Assembly: GCF_947488945.1 (NCBI RefSeq)
Contig: NZ_CANLBS010000002.1
Location: 372,001 to 436,000, forward strand
Reading direction: 5' to 3'
DNA: 64,000 nt
DNA from: an uncultured Streptomyces sp.
GTDB lineage: Bacteria > Actinomycetota > Actinomycetes > Streptomycetales > Streptomycetaceae
A model generated the notes under the pieces. It saw only the letters and a program-made list of their open reading frames with translations, searched no databases and had not been told where the DNA came from. Positions 18,156-29,552 of the stretch are shown here, one piece after another. The position numbers and the translations under genes were made by a program. How positions within the stretch are numbered: position 1 is the first letter of the stretch; each line of letters begins with the position of its first letter.

Positions 18156-18199
18156 ATCTGACGCCAGCACCCCCCTTCCCAGGTCCGGAGCCGTCAGAT
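18156..18199 (+). promoter_or_regulatory. inverted repeat ending in the start codon of the SHMT-like gene
   Basis: The arms ATCTGACG (18156-18163) and CGTCAGAT (18192-18199) are perfect. The right arm includes the first two bases of the ATG at 18198, and the GGAG Shine-Dalgarno lies between the arms. A possible -10 (TACATT, 18148-18153) immediately precedes the left arm, so it is unclear whether the whole repeat is transcribed. Confidence 0.4.
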
Positions 18200-19475
18200 G
18201 CCGGTCACCACTCCCGCCCCGCCGCACGACGCCGGGGCCCTGCTCGCGGCCGATCCGGAGATCGCCGCGGTGCTCCGCGCGGAGGGGGAGCGGCAGGCCG
18301 GCACCCTCCAGCTCATCGCCGCCGAGAACTTCACCTCGCCCGCGGTGCTCGCCGCGCTCGCCTCGCCGCTGGCCAACAAGTACGCCGAGGGGTATCCGGG
18401 CGCCCGCCACCACGGCGGCTGCGAGCACGCCGACACCGTGGAGCGGACCGCGATCCGGCGGGCGAAGGCCCTGTTCGGCGCCGAGCACGCCAACGTCCAG
18501 CCGCACTCCGGATCCTCCGCGGTGCTCGCCGCCTACGCCGCGCTGCTGCGCCCCGGCGACACGGTGCTGGCCATGGGCCTGCCGGCCGGGGGACATCTGA
18601 CCCACGGATCGCCGGGCAACTTCTCCGGCCGCTGGTTCGACTTCGTCGGCTACGGCGTGGACCCGGACACCGGGCTCATCGACTACGCGCGGGTGCGGGC
18701 GCTGGCCCGCGGCCGCCGGCCCAAGGCCATCGTCTGCGGCTCCATCTCCTACCCCCGCCACCCCGACTACGCGCTCTTCCGGGACATCGCCGACGAGGTC
18801 GGCGCCCACCTGGTGGTGGACGCCTCGCACCCGATGGGCCTGATCGCCGGGGGAGCGGCGCCGAGTCCGGTGCCGTACGCGGACGTGGTGTGCGCGACCA
18901 CCCACAAGGTGCTGCGCGGCCCGCGCGGCGGCATGGTCCTGTGCCGGGCGGCGCTGGCCGGCCGGATCGACCGGGCGGTGTTCCCGTTCACCCAGGGCGG
19001 TGCGCAGATGCACACCGTGGCGGCGAAGGCGGTGGCGTTCGGCGAGGCGTCGGCCCCGGCGTTCGCGGGGTACGCGCACCGGGTCGTCGAGCACGCGAGG
19101 GTGCTGGCGGCGGGGCTGGCCGCCGAGGGGTTCCGGGTCGTCACCGGCGGCACCGACACCCACCTCGTGGTCGCCGACCCCTCGCCGCTCGGCGTCGGCG
19201 CCGGCCGGGCGCGGGACCGGCTGGCGGCGGCCGGGCTGGTGCTGGACACCTGCGCGCTCGCGCACGAGCCGGCTCGGACGGTCGCCGGGGGCGACGGCCG
19301 GGGGCTGCGGCTCGGCACCGCCGCCGTCACCACGCAGGGGATGGACGCCGCCGACATGGCGCGGATCGCGGTGCTGTGCGGGGCGGTGGTGCGCGGTGAA
19401 ACCGAACCGGACGCTTCCCGCGTCCTGTCCGACGTGCGGACTCTCGCGGAGCGGCACCCGCCGTATCCGGGGTAG
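18198..19475 (+). CDS. serine hydroxymethyltransferase-like paralogue
   Basis: The protein has 425 residues, clearly SHMT by sequence: LIAAENFTSP, NKYAEGYPG, VQPHSGSSA, GGHLTHGSP, PLP lysine K237 in TTHKVLRGPRGG, and RLGTAAVT. Residues that normally bind PLP (Asp and His of VDASHPMGL) are kept. The pair corresponding to E. coli Y64-Y65 is His71-His72, and GGQGGP is replaced by TQGGAQ. Y65 is important in catalysis, so folate-dependent serine cleavage may be altered. Streptomycetes carry a separate, more canonical glyA. The substrate is uncertain. Confidence 0.85.
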   Translation: MPVTTPAPPHDAGALLAADPEIAAVLRAEGERQAGTLQLIAAENFTSPAVLAALASPLANKYAEGYPGARHHGGCEHADTVERTAIRRAKALFGAEHANVQPHSGSSAVLAAYAALLRPGDTVLAMGLPAGGHLTHGSPGNFSGRWFDFVGYGVDPDTGLIDYARVRALARGRRPKAIVCGSISYPRHPDYALFRDIADEVGAHLVVDASHPMGLIAGGAAPSPVPYADVVCATTHKVLRGPRGGMVLCRAALAGRIDRAVFPFTQGGAQMHTVAAKAVAFGEASAPAFAGYAHRVVEHARVLAAGLAAEGFRVVTGGTDTHLVVADPSPLGVGAGRARDRLAAAGLVLDTCALAHEPARTVAGGDGRGLRLGTAAVTTQGMDAADMARIAVLCGAVVRGETEPDASRVLSDVRTLAERHPPYPG

Positions 19476-19570
19476 ACGATCCTGTGCATCCGTCACCCGT
19501 TCCCGGCGGGCGTCGTTGTTGGGGCTAGGGTGTGGGGCTGAGATGGTCGGCGAAATATGTGGGGCAGCCC

Positions 19571-20947
19571 GTGCGTGATTACCTGCTGACGCTCTGTGTC
19601 ACGGCCGCAGTTACCTATCTGCTGACCGGACCGGTGCGCAAGTTCGCCATCGTCATCGGTGCGATGCCGGCGATCCGCGCGAGAGACGTGCACCGGGAGC
19701 CGACGCCGCGCCTCGGCGGCATCGCCATGTTCGGCGGGCTGTGTGCCGGACTGATCGTCGCCTCCCACCTGTTCAACCTGGGCGGCGTCTTCGAGCTGTC
19801 GAACGAACCGCGCGCGCTGCTCTCCGGCGCCGCGCTGATCTGGCTGATCGGCGTGCTGGACGACAAGTTCGAGATCGACGCCCTGATCAAGCTCGGCGGG
19901 CAGATGATCGCCGCCGCCGTCATGGTCATCCAGGGGCTGACGATCCTGTGGCTGCCGATCCCCGGTGTCGGCACGGTGGCCCTCACCCAGTGGCAGGGGA
20001 CGCTGCTCACGGTGGCGCTGGTCGTCATCACGATCAACGCGGTGAACTTCGTGGACGGCCTGGACGGTCTCGCCGCCGGCATGGTCTGCATCGCCTCCGC
20101 GGCGTTCTTCCTCTACGCCTACCGGCTCTGGTACGGGTACGGCATCGAGGCGGCGGCTCCCGCGACCCTCTTCGCGGCGATCCTGATGGGCATGTGCCTC
20201 GGGTTCCTGCCCCACAACATGCACCCGGCCCGGATCTTCATGGGCGACTCCGGCTCGATGCTCATCGGGCTGGTGCTGGCCGCCGGCGCGATCTCCATCA
20301 CGGGGCAGGTCGACCCGGACACCATGAAGCTCTTCGAGGGCGGCAGTGAACGGGCGGCGACCCACGCGGCGCTCCCCGTCTTCATCCCGCTGCTGCTGCC
20401 GCTGACGATTATCGCCATCCCCGCCGCCGACCTGGTGCTGGCGATCGTGCGGCGGACCTGGAACGGGCAGTCGCCGTTCGCGGCGGACCGGGGGCACCTG
20501 CACCACCGGCTGCTGGAGATCGGCCACTCGCACAGCCGGGCCGTGATGATCATGTATTTCTGGTCGGCCCTGATCGCCTTCGGCACGGTGGCCTACTCGG
20601 TCCACTCGGCCTCCATGTGGATCATGCTGGGCATCGTGGCGCTGAGCACGGTGGGGCTGCTGCTCCTGCTGATGCCGCGCTTCACCCCGCGTACCCCGGA
20701 CTGGGCCGACCGGTTCGTGCCGCCGCGCTACCGCAGGCGCCGCCGGGGCGCCCGGGGGAGCGAAGCCGAGGGCGTGGGAGCCGAGGCGGCGGAGCCGGAA
20801 CATCAGCACGCCGTGTACGAGGCTCCGGCGGCCGGCGCGGAGCGCGAGCACCCGGTCGCCGTCGGGGTCTCCGGCGTCAACGGGGCGACCGCGATCGGCC
20901 CCCGTTCGCGTCTGTCCGAACGTCGGCCTGCGGATTCCGCGCGCTGA
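19571..20947 (+). CDS. WecA/MraY-type undecaprenyl-phosphate glycosyl-1-phosphate transferase
   Basis: The protein has 458 residues with about 11 membrane helices. It transfers a sugar-1-phosphate (probably GlcNAc-1-P) from a UDP-sugar to undecaprenyl phosphate, starting a wall glycopolymer. Family motifs are HREPTPRLGG, DDKFEIDALIKLGGQ, NFVDGLDGLAAG (catalytic Asp), FMGDSGSM and HLHHRLLEIGHSH (the HxHH motif of the WecA group). The C-terminal 80 residues are hydrophilic, Arg- and Glu-rich. The start is GTG 19571, with GTG 19559 as an alternative; neither has a strong Shine-Dalgarno. TAGGGT (19527-19532) may be its -10. Confidence 0.93.
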   Translation: MRDYLLTLCVTAAVTYLLTGPVRKFAIVIGAMPAIRARDVHREPTPRLGGIAMFGGLCAGLIVASHLFNLGGVFELSNEPRALLSGAALIWLIGVLDDKFEIDALIKLGGQMIAAAVMVIQGLTILWLPIPGVGTVALTQWQGTLLTVALVVITINAVNFVDGLDGLAAGMVCIASAAFFLYAYRLWYGYGIEAAAPATLFAAILMGMCLGFLPHNMHPARIFMGDSGSMLIGLVLAAGAISITGQVDPDTMKLFEGGSERAATHAALPVFIPLLLPLTIIAIPAADLVLAIVRRTWNGQSPFAADRGHLHHRLLEIGHSHSRAVMIMYFWSALIAFGTVAYSVHSASMWIMLGIVALSTVGLLLLLMPRFTPRTPDWADRFVPPRYRRRRRGARGSEAEGVGAEAAEPEHQHAVYEAPAAGAEREHPVAVGVSGVNGATAIGPRSRLSERRPADSAR

Positions 20948-21212
20948 CGTTTCGGTCCCTTCGGCCCATTACCAGACAAGCCGATGCCTCGTCCTGCACA
21001 CACGCGCGGACTAGCTCTCACGTGTGACAGTTGGCACACTTTCGAGGTAAAGACCTCATCAAATAGTTTGTGATACCGTTCACGAAACCAGGTGACAGGG
21101 CCGAAAGACCTCGCGGAGAGGTCCGACCGGCCTCAACCGTCATGTCCGACCGGGCCTAGGCTCGTCCCTGACGAGAACACCCTGCCCACCCCTGTAAAGC
21201 GGAGCTGCCGCC
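20948..21212 (+). promoter_or_regulatory. upstream region of the atp operon
   Basis: This is the most AT-rich intergenic stretch nearby, with AAATAGTTTGTGATACCG around 21061-21078. TAGTTT (21064-21069) or TGATAC (21071-21076) could be -10 elements, but no strong -35 is correctly spaced. A small dyad GAGGT-AAAG-ACCTC spans 21045-21058. The main atp promoter is expected here; the exact site is uncertain. Confidence 0.4.
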
Positions 21213-21650
21213 ATGCCGTCCAACGACGTCCGGACCCTCCTTCAAGCCGCCGTTCCCACCGCAGCCGCCGGCGTCGTCGCCGCAGCGGTCAGCGCGGGCG
21301 TGGCCGGCGGCAAGGGAGCAGTCGGCGCGATCGTGGCGGCGCTGGTGGTGATCCTCTTCATGGGGATCGGCCTCGGCGTGCTGCTGCGGGTCGCTCGATC
21401 CCTGCCGCACCTGTTCCAGGCCATGGGGCTGATGCTCTACACGGCTCAACTCCTCCTGCTCGTCATCTTCGTCGCCGCGTTCAAGAACACTGACCTGTTC
21501 AACCCGAAGGCGTTCGCGATCACCCTGGTCGCGGCCACCCTCGTCTGGATCGGCGCACAGGCGCGTGCGCACATGACGGCCAAGATCCTCTACGTCGAAC
21601 CCGAGTCCACGCAGGGCGCGAAGCCCGAAAAGACCGGGTCCGCGACGTGA
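21213..21650 (+). CDS. atpI: ATP synthase protein I (AtpI-like)
   Basis: The protein has 145 residues with four predicted membrane helices and a hydrophilic C-terminus (ESTQGAKPEKTG). Its position just ahead of the a-subunit gene and its hydrophobic profile identify it as the AtpI-type assembly protein of F0F1 ATP synthase. Sequence conservation in this family is low. It may help c-ring assembly. The ATG follows AAAGCGGAGC. A 225-bp gap separates it from atpB. Confidence 0.8.
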   Translation: MPSNDVRTLLQAAVPTAAAGVVAAAVSAGVAGGKGAVGAIVAALVVILFMGIGLGVLLRVARSLPHLFQAMGLMLYTAQLLLLVIFVAAFKNTDLFNPKAFAITLVAATLVWIGAQARAHMTAKILYVEPESTQGAKPEKTGSAT

Positions 21651-21875
21651 AGGGTAGGGCCGGAATAAAGACCCGGACCGGACCCTGCTATCGTCCGGTT
21701 CCAACTGCGGCACTGCGGGCGCGGGCATGTGAGCTGACGCCTGCTCGAACGCGAGGCTCGATGCCCGACTGCCGCTCCCACATCCGTAACACCAGTCCAG
21801 TGCCGAACCGCGGCTGCGCGCCGCGCCGACACAACGAGGTTGCCGTACCTATGCGCCACGCTGAAGGAGCCCGCG

Positions 21876-22697
21876 GTGAGTGCTGACCCGACACAGGTGC
21901 TCGCCTTCGAGACCGATTGCCACATCTTCGACGGTTGTGGTTTCCCGGCACCCGGCCTGCACTCGTTCCTGTTCGAGCCCCTCTGGGGCGACGCGGACAG
22001 CAACCTGTACTTCAACAAGCCGATGCTGCTGGCCCTGCTCGGCTCGGTCATCATCGTCGGTTTCTTCTGGGCCGCGTTCCGCAAGCCCAAGATGGTTCCC
22101 GGCAAGCTGCAGTCCGTCGCCGAGATGGGCTACGACTTCATCCGCCGGGGGATCGTCCACGAGACCATCGGCAAGCGTGAGGGCGAGAAGTACGTTCCCC
22201 TCGTCGTCTCGCTGTTCTTCTTCGTCTGGATGATGAACCTCTGGTCGATCATCCCGGTCGCCCAGTTCCCGGTGACGTCGATCATCGCGTACCCCGCGGT
22301 ACTCGCTCTGATCGTCTACGTGCTGTGGGTCAGCCTGACCTTCAAGCGGCACGGTTTCGTCGGCGGCTGGAAGAACATCACCGGCTACGACAAGTCGCTG
22401 GGCCCGGTTCTTCCGCTCGCGATGCTCATCGAGTTCTTCTCGAACCTGATCGTCCGGCCGTTCACGCACGCGGTGCGTCTGTTCGCGAACATGTTCGCGG
22501 GTCACACGCTGCTGCTGCTGTTCACGATCGCCAGCTGGTACCTGCTCAACGGCATCGGTATCGCCTACGCCGGCGTCTCGTTCGTGATGGTCATCGTGAT
22601 GACCGCGTTCGAGCTCTTCATCCAGGCGCTGCAGGCGTACGTGTTCGTACTCCTGACCTGCACCTTCATCCAGGGCGCGCTCGCCAAGCACCACTGA
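21876..22697 (+). CDS. atpB: ATP synthase F0 subunit a
   Basis: The protein has 273 residues and is a multi-helix membrane protein forming the proton half-channels beside the c-ring. The essential arginine is R201 in THAVRLFANMFAGH, corresponding to E. coli R210. FSNLIVRPFTH and the C-terminal LLTCTFIQGALAKHH are typical. The GTG start is preceded by AAGGAG at 6-nt spacing; the upstream in-frame ATG at 21852 lacks such a site. Confidence 0.95.
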   Translation: MSADPTQVLAFETDCHIFDGCGFPAPGLHSFLFEPLWGDADSNLYFNKPMLLALLGSVIIVGFFWAAFRKPKMVPGKLQSVAEMGYDFIRRGIVHETIGKREGEKYVPLVVSLFFFVWMMNLWSIIPVAQFPVTSIIAYPAVLALIVYVLWVSLTFKRHGFVGGWKNITGYDKSLGPVLPLAMLIEFFSNLIVRPFTHAVRLFANMFAGHTLLLLFTIASWYLLNGIGIAYAGVSFVMVIVMTAFELFIQALQAYVFVLLTCTFIQGALAKHH

Positions 22698-23000
<303 letters not shown>

Positions 23001-23042
23001 TCCACGGATCCGCGAACAGCCCACTAGACGAAAGGCACTGAT

Positions 23043-23588
23043 ATGAGCCAGCTGCTTACGGTCGCGGCCGAGGAGATGGAAAATCCCCTCATCCCGCCGA
23101 TTCCCGAGCTCGTCATCGGCCTCATCGCCTTCGTCATCGTCTTCGGCTTCCTCGCCAAGAAGCTCCTCCCGAACATCAACAAGGTTCTGGACGAGCGTCG
23201 TGAGGCGATCGAAGGCGGTATCGAGAAGGCCGATGCGGCCCAGACCGAGGCGCAGAGCGTTCTTGAGCAGTACAAGGCTCAGCTCGCCGAGGCGCGTCAC
23301 GAGGCCGCTCGACTGCGCCAGGAGGCGCAGGAGCAGGGCGCCGTCATCATCCAGGAGATGAAGGCGGAGGGCCAGCGTCAGCGTGAGGAGATCATCGCTG
23401 CCGGTCACGCCCAGATCGAGGCCGACCGCAAGGCCGCGGCGTCCGCGCTGCGTCAGGACGTGGGCAAGCTCGCCACCGACCTGGCCGGCAAGCTCGTCGG
23501 CGAGTCCCTGGAGGACCACGCCCGGCAGAGCGGCACCGTCGACCGTTTCCTCGACGAGCTCGAGGCGAAGGCCGAGGCCGTCCGATGA
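23043..23588 (+). CDS. atpF: ATP synthase F0 subunit b
   Basis: The protein has 181 residues. A single membrane helix (about 20-38, ELVIGLIAFVIVFGFLA) is followed by a long charged helix forming the peripheral stalk (QAQSVLEQYKAQLAEARHEA region). The C-terminus is expected to bind subunit delta. It overlaps atpH by 4 bp (ATGA), implying coupled translation. ACGAAAGGCAC lies upstream. Confidence 0.95.
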   Translation: MSQLLTVAAEEMENPLIPPIPELVIGLIAFVIVFGFLAKKLLPNINKVLDERREAIEGGIEKADAAQTEAQSVLEQYKAQLAEARHEAARLRQEAQEQGAVIIQEMKAEGQRQREEIIAAGHAQIEADRKAAASALRQDVGKLATDLAGKLVGESLEDHARQSGTVDRFLDELEAKAEAVR

Positions 23589-24400
23589 ACAGCGCGAGCC
23601 GCGAGGCACTGGCTGCCGCACGGGAGCGCCTCGACGCCCTGACCGACAGCACGTCGGTCGACGCGTCGAAGCTCGCCGACGAGCTGGCCGCCGTCACCGC
23701 GCTGCTCCAGCGTGAGGTTTCGCTGCGCCGGGTCCTCACGGACCCGTCGCAGAGCGGCGAGGCCAAGGCCGAGCTGGCGGCACGGCTGCTCGGCGGTCAG
23801 GTGGGCGGCGAAGCCGTGGACCTGGTCTCCGGCATGGTCCGTTCCCGCTGGTCGCAGTCGCGCGACCTGGTGGACTCGGTCGAGGAACTGGCGAACACCG
23901 CCGACCTCACCGCGGCCCAGCGGTCGGGCGCCCTCGACGACGTCGAGGACGAGCTGTTCCGGTTCGGCCGGATCGTCTCCTCCGACACGGAGCTGCGCTC
24001 CGCGCTCACCAGCCGTACGGCCACCACGGCCGCCAAGGGCGAGCTGCTGCGCAGCCTCCTGGGCGGCAGGAGCCGGCCGGTCACCGAGCGTCTCGTCACC
24101 CGTCTCGTCACCCAGCCCCGTGGACGTAGCCTGGAGGCGGGACTCGAATCCCTGTCCAAGCTCGCCGCGGACCGCCGGGACCGCACGGTCGCCATCGTCA
24201 CCTCCGCGGTGCCGCTGAACGACCTGCAGAAGCAGCGCCTCGGCGCGGCGCTGGCGAAGATCTACGGCCGGCAGATGCACCTGAACCTGGACGTGGACCC
24301 CGCGGTCCTCGGCGGGATCTCGGTGCGCGTCGGTGACGAGGTCATCAACGGCACCATCGCGGACCGCCTCGACGAGGCGACCCGTCGCATGGCCGGCTGA
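23585..24400 (+). CDS. atpH: ATP synthase F1 subunit delta
   Basis: The protein has 271 residues, longer than the E. coli protein (177), as in other actinobacteria. The OSCP-like core includes [19 protein letters not shown] and the C-terminal [17 protein letters not shown] motif. It joins the b stalk to the top of the alpha/beta hexamer. The ATG overlaps the atpF stop. A hairpin-containing gap of 137 bp separates it from atpA. Confidence 0.95.
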   Translation: MNSASREALAAARERLDALTDSTSVDASKLADELAAVTALLQREVSLRRVLTDPSQSGEAKAELAARLLGGQVGGEAVDLVSGMVRSRWSQSRDLVDSVEELANTADLTAAQRSGALDDVEDELFRFGRIVSSDTELRSALTSRTATTAAKGELLRSLLGGRSRPVTERLVTRLVTQPRGRSLEAGLESLSKLAADRRDRTVAIVTSAVPLNDLQKQRLGAALAKIYGRQMHLNLDVDPAVLGGISVRVGDEVINGTIADRLDEATRRMAG

Positions 24401-24472
24401 CACCAGCCGTCGCACCACCTGAAGAGCAACACCAGCGGCCCGGTTGGGCCGTGCAGAAATTGCAGAAGATTC

Positions 24473-24490
24473 CTGGGGGTCGGCCCCCAG
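24473..24490 (+). repeat. hairpin element between atpH and atpA
   Basis: CTGGGGG-TCGG-CCCCCAG forms a perfect 7-bp stem with a tetraloop and is followed by ACCCCC. It resembles short GGGGG/CCCCC hairpins often seen between Streptomyces genes (from memory). It sits 48 bp before atpA and could affect relative expression of the F0 and F1 genes. Confidence 0.5.
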
Positions 24491-24537
24491 ACCCCCTTAA
24501 GAAACTTCGGGCCCAACAAGGAGAGCAGGGAACCCAG

Positions 24538-26109
24538 ATGGCGGAGCTCACGATCCGGCCGGAGGAGATCCGGGACGCACTGGAGAACTTTGTCCAGTCG
24601 TACAAGCCGGACGCGGCCTCGCGCGAGGAGGTCGGTACGGTCAGCGTTGCCGGCGACGGCATCGCGAAGGTGGAGGGCCTGCCCTCCGCCATGGCGAACG
24701 AGCTGCTGAAGTTCGAGGACGGAACCCTCGGTCTCGCCCTCAACCTCGAGGAGCGCGAGATCGGTGCGATCGTCCTCGGCGAGTTCAGCGGCATCGAAGA
24801 GGGCCAGCCGGTGCAGCGCACCGGTGAGGTGCTCTCCGTCGGCGTCGGCGAGGGTTACCTCGGCCGCGTCGTCGACCCGCTCGGCAACCCGATCGACGGT
24901 CTCGGCGAGATCGCGATCGAAGGCCGCCGCGCCCTCGAGCTGCAGGCCCCCGGTGTCATGGTCCGCAAGTCGGTCCACGAGCCGATGCAGACCGGCTACA
25001 AGGCCGTCGACGCGATGGTGCCGATCGGCCGCGGCCAGCGCCAGCTGATCATCGGCGACCGTCAGACGGGTAAGACCGCTCTGGCCGTCGACACGATCAT
25101 CAACCAGCGCGACAACTGGCGCTCGGGCGACGTGAACAAGCAGGTGCGCTGCATCTACGTCGCCATCGGTCAGAAGGGCTCCACCATCGCCTCGGTGCGC
25201 GGTGCCCTCGAAGAGGCCGGCGCCCTGGAGTACACGACCATCGTCGCCGCCCCGGCGTCCGACCCGGCCGGCTTCAAGTACCTGGCGCCGTACACCGGTT
25301 CGGCCATCGGCCAGCACTGGATGTACGACGGCAAGCACGTCCTGATCATCTTCGACGACCTGTCGAAGCAGGCCGACGCCTACCGCGCCGTGTCGCTGCT
25401 GCTGCGCCGCCCGCCGGGCCGCGAGGCGTACCCCGGTGACGTCTTCTACCTCCACTCCCGTCTGCTGGAGCGCTGCGCCAAGCTCTCCGACGACATGGGT
25501 GCGGGTTCGATGACCGGTCTTCCGATCGTCGAGACCAAGGCGAACGACGTGTCGGCGTTCATCCCGACCAACGTCATCTCCATCACCGACGGCCAGTGCT
25601 TCCTGGAGTCCGACCTGTTCAACGCGGGTCAGCGTCCGGCGCTCAACGTCGGTATCTCGGTCTCCCGAGTCGGTGGCTCCGCCCAGCACAAGGCCATGAA
25701 GCAGGTCTCCGGCCGGCTTCGCGTGGACCTCGCCCAGTACCGCGAGCTGGAGGCGTTCGCCGCCTTCGGTTCCGACCTGGACGCGGCCTCCAAGGCCTCG
25801 CTGGAGCGCGGCAAGCGCATGGTCGAGCTTCTGAAGCAGCCGCAGTACGCCCCGTTCCCCATGGAGGAGCAGGTCGTCTCGGTCTGGGCCGGCACCACGG
25901 GCAAGATGGACGACGTCCCGGTCGAGGACATCCGTCGCTTCGAAGGTGAGCTGCTGGAGTACCTGCGCCGCGAGCGCAAGGACCTCCTGACCAGCATCGC
26001 CGAGGGCGGCAAGATGTCCGACGACACGCTGCAGTCGATCGCCGACGCGATCGCCGCGTTCAAGCAGCAGTTCGAGACCTCGGACGGCAAGCTCCTGGGC
26101 GAGGGCTGA
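24538..26109 (+). CDS. atpA: ATP synthase F1 subunit alpha
   Basis: The protein has 523 residues. The non-catalytic nucleotide site has Walker A GDRQTGKT (173-180). [18 protein letters not shown] sequence ([16 protein letters not shown]) and [16 protein letters not shown] are alpha-subunit hallmarks, the latter containing the arginine finger. The start [10 protein letters not shown] is chosen by alignment with the family; upstream in-frame sequence is leader. GGAGAGCAGGGAAC precedes it. Confidence 0.97.
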   Translation: MAELTIRPEEIRDALENFVQSYKPDAASREEVGTVSVAGDGIAKVEGLPSAMANELLKFEDGTLGLALNLEEREIGAIVLGEFSGIEEGQPVQRTGEVLSVGVGEGYLGRVVDPLGNPIDGLGEIAIEGRRALELQAPGVMVRKSVHEPMQTGYKAVDAMVPIGRGQRQLIIGDRQTGKTALAVDTIINQRDNWRSGDVNKQVRCIYVAIGQKGSTIASVRGALEEAGALEYTTIVAAPASDPAGFKYLAPYTGSAIGQHWMYDGKHVLIIFDDLSKQADAYRAVSLLLRRPPGREAYPGDVFYLHSRLLERCAKLSDDMGAGSMTGLPIVETKANDVSAFIPTNVISITDGQCFLESDLFNAGQRPALNVGISVSRVGGSAQHKAMKQVSGRLRVDLAQYRELEAFAAFGSDLDAASKASLERGKRMVELLKQPQYAPFPMEEQVVSVWAGTTGKMDDVPVEDIRRFEGELLEYLRRERKDLLTSIAEGGKMSDDTLQSIADAIAAFKQQFETSDGKLLGEG

Positions 26110-26112
26110 TCG

Positions 26113-28472
<2,360 letters not shown>

Positions 28473-28540
28473 GCCGACGGCTCACCGAGGGGGGTGGGCG
28501 TGTCCCGCCCCCCTCACCACGCCCCGTAGAATTGACCCAA

Positions 28541-28562
28541 CACCCGGCCGGTCGGCCGGGTG
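28541..28562 (+). promoter_or_regulatory. hairpin upstream of atpC
   Basis: CACCCGGCC-GGTC-GGCCGGGTG is a perfect 9-bp stem with a 4-nt loop. It ends 7 nt before the GAGGAG Shine-Dalgarno of atpC. TAGAAT (28527-28532) just upstream resembles a -10, but no -35 is visible. It may tune epsilon expression or protect processed RNA. Confidence 0.5.
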
Positions 28563-28581
28563 GTGACCCGAGGAGCCACCC

Positions 28582-28956
28582 TTGGCTGCTGAGCTGCATG
28601 TCGAGCTGGTCGCCGCGGACCGCAGTGTCTGGTCCGGCGAGGCCACCCTGGTCGTCGCGCGCACCACGTCCGGCGACATCGGCGTCATGCCCGGTCACCA
28701 GCCGCTTCTGGGTGTGCTGGAATCGGGCCCGGTGACGATCCGCACCAGTGACGGCGGTACCGTCGTCGCCGCGGTGCACGGCGGATTCCTCTCCTTCGCG
28801 GACGACAAGCTGTCGCTGCTGGCGGAGATCGCCGAGCTCGCCGACGAGATCGACGTCCAGCGCGCCGAGCGCGCGCTGGAGCGTGCGAAGTCGGACACGG
28901 ACGCCGCCGCCGAGCGGCGCGCGGACGTCCGACTGCGTGCGGTGTCGGTGCACTAG
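28582..28956 (+). CDS. atpC: ATP synthase F1 subunit epsilon
   Basis: The protein has 124 residues. An N-terminal beta-sandwich (ELHVELVAADRSVWSGEA, GDIGVMPGHQPLLG) is followed by a C-terminal helical hairpin (VQRAERALERAK) that can inhibit ATP hydrolysis. The start is TTG, supported by GAGGAGCC upstream. It is the last gene of the atp operon. A short GGTGC-ACTA-GCACC stem spans its stop. Confidence 0.95.
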   Translation: MAAELHVELVAADRSVWSGEATLVVARTTSGDIGVMPGHQPLLGVLESGPVTIRTSDGGTVVAAVHGGFLSFADDKLSLLAEIAELADEIDVQRAERALERAKSDTDAAAERRADVRLRAVSVH

Positions 28957-28979
28957 CACCCCACCGAGCGATGTTTTTA

Positions 28980-29027
28980 CTCAGCCGCGGCCCGAGCTGG
29001 AATTATCCAGACCGTGTCGCGGCTGAG
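28980..29027 (+). promoter_or_regulatory. nested dyad between atpC and the DUF2550 gene
   Basis: The outer arms CTCAGCCGCG (28980-28989) and CGCGGCTGAG (29018-29027) are perfect. Inside is a second dyad, CTGG-AATTAT-CCAG. TTTTT (28973-28977) lies just before it. It could terminate the atp transcript or act as a DNA operator for the following gene. The AT-rich centre is unusual here. Confidence 0.5.
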
Positions 29028-29085
29028 GCGATGCAGGTGCGACGCGTTTTTTCGGTTACTCGACGATGCGAGGAGGTCGGTGGAG

Positions 29086-29532
29086 ATGGTCCTCGCGTTG
29101 TGGGTGGGGGGTCTGGTCGTCGTACTGGTCCTGGTGGGGCTGTTCGTCTTCGGACTGCGCCGGCGGCTGATCCAGCGGTCCGGCGGCACCTTCGACTGCA
29201 GCCTGCGCTGGGACGTCGCGGACGACCCCGACCCGTCCGGCAAGGGCTGGGTCTACGGCGTCGCCCGCTACAGCGGTGACCGGGTCGACTGGTTCCGTGT
29301 CTTCTCCTACTCCCCGCGGCCCCGCCGCGCCCTGGAGCGGGCCGCCATCGAGGTGGTCGACCGCCGGCTCCCCGAGGGCGAGGAAGAACTCGCGCTGCTC
29401 TCCGATTCCGTCGTGCTCGGCTGTCTCCTGCGGGAGACGCGCCTGGAGCTGGCGATGAGCGAGGACGCCCTGACCGGCTTCCTCGCCTGGCTGGAGGCGG
29501 CCCCGCCCGGCCAGCGGGTCAACGTGGCCTGA
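29086..29532 (+). CDS. DUF2550 family membrane-anchored protein
   Basis: The protein has 148 residues. One N-terminal helix (MVLALWVGGLVVVLVLVGLF) is followed by RRRLIQRSGGTFDCSLRW and a globular soluble domain (GWVYGVARYSGDRVDWFRVFS). It is a conserved actinobacterial family of unknown function that typically follows atpC. ATG 29086 is chosen because AGGAGG (29071-29076) sits 9 nt upstream; an in-frame GTG at 29080 is too close. Function is unknown. Confidence 0.85.
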   Translation: MVLALWVGGLVVVLVLVGLFVFGLRRRLIQRSGGTFDCSLRWDVADDPDPSGKGWVYGVARYSGDRVDWFRVFSYSPRPRRALERAAIEVVDRRLPEGEEELALLSDSVVLGCLLRETRLELAMSEDALTGFLAWLEAAPPGQRVNVA

Positions 29533-29547
29533 CACCCGCACGGGTGT
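29532..29547. terminator. small hairpin between convergent genes
   Basis: ACACCC-GCAC-GGGTGT (6-bp stem) covers the end of the DUF2550 gene and lies just past the stop of the convergent methyltransferase gene. It may serve both directions. It is weak. Confidence 0.35.
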
Positions 29548-29552
29548 ATTCC

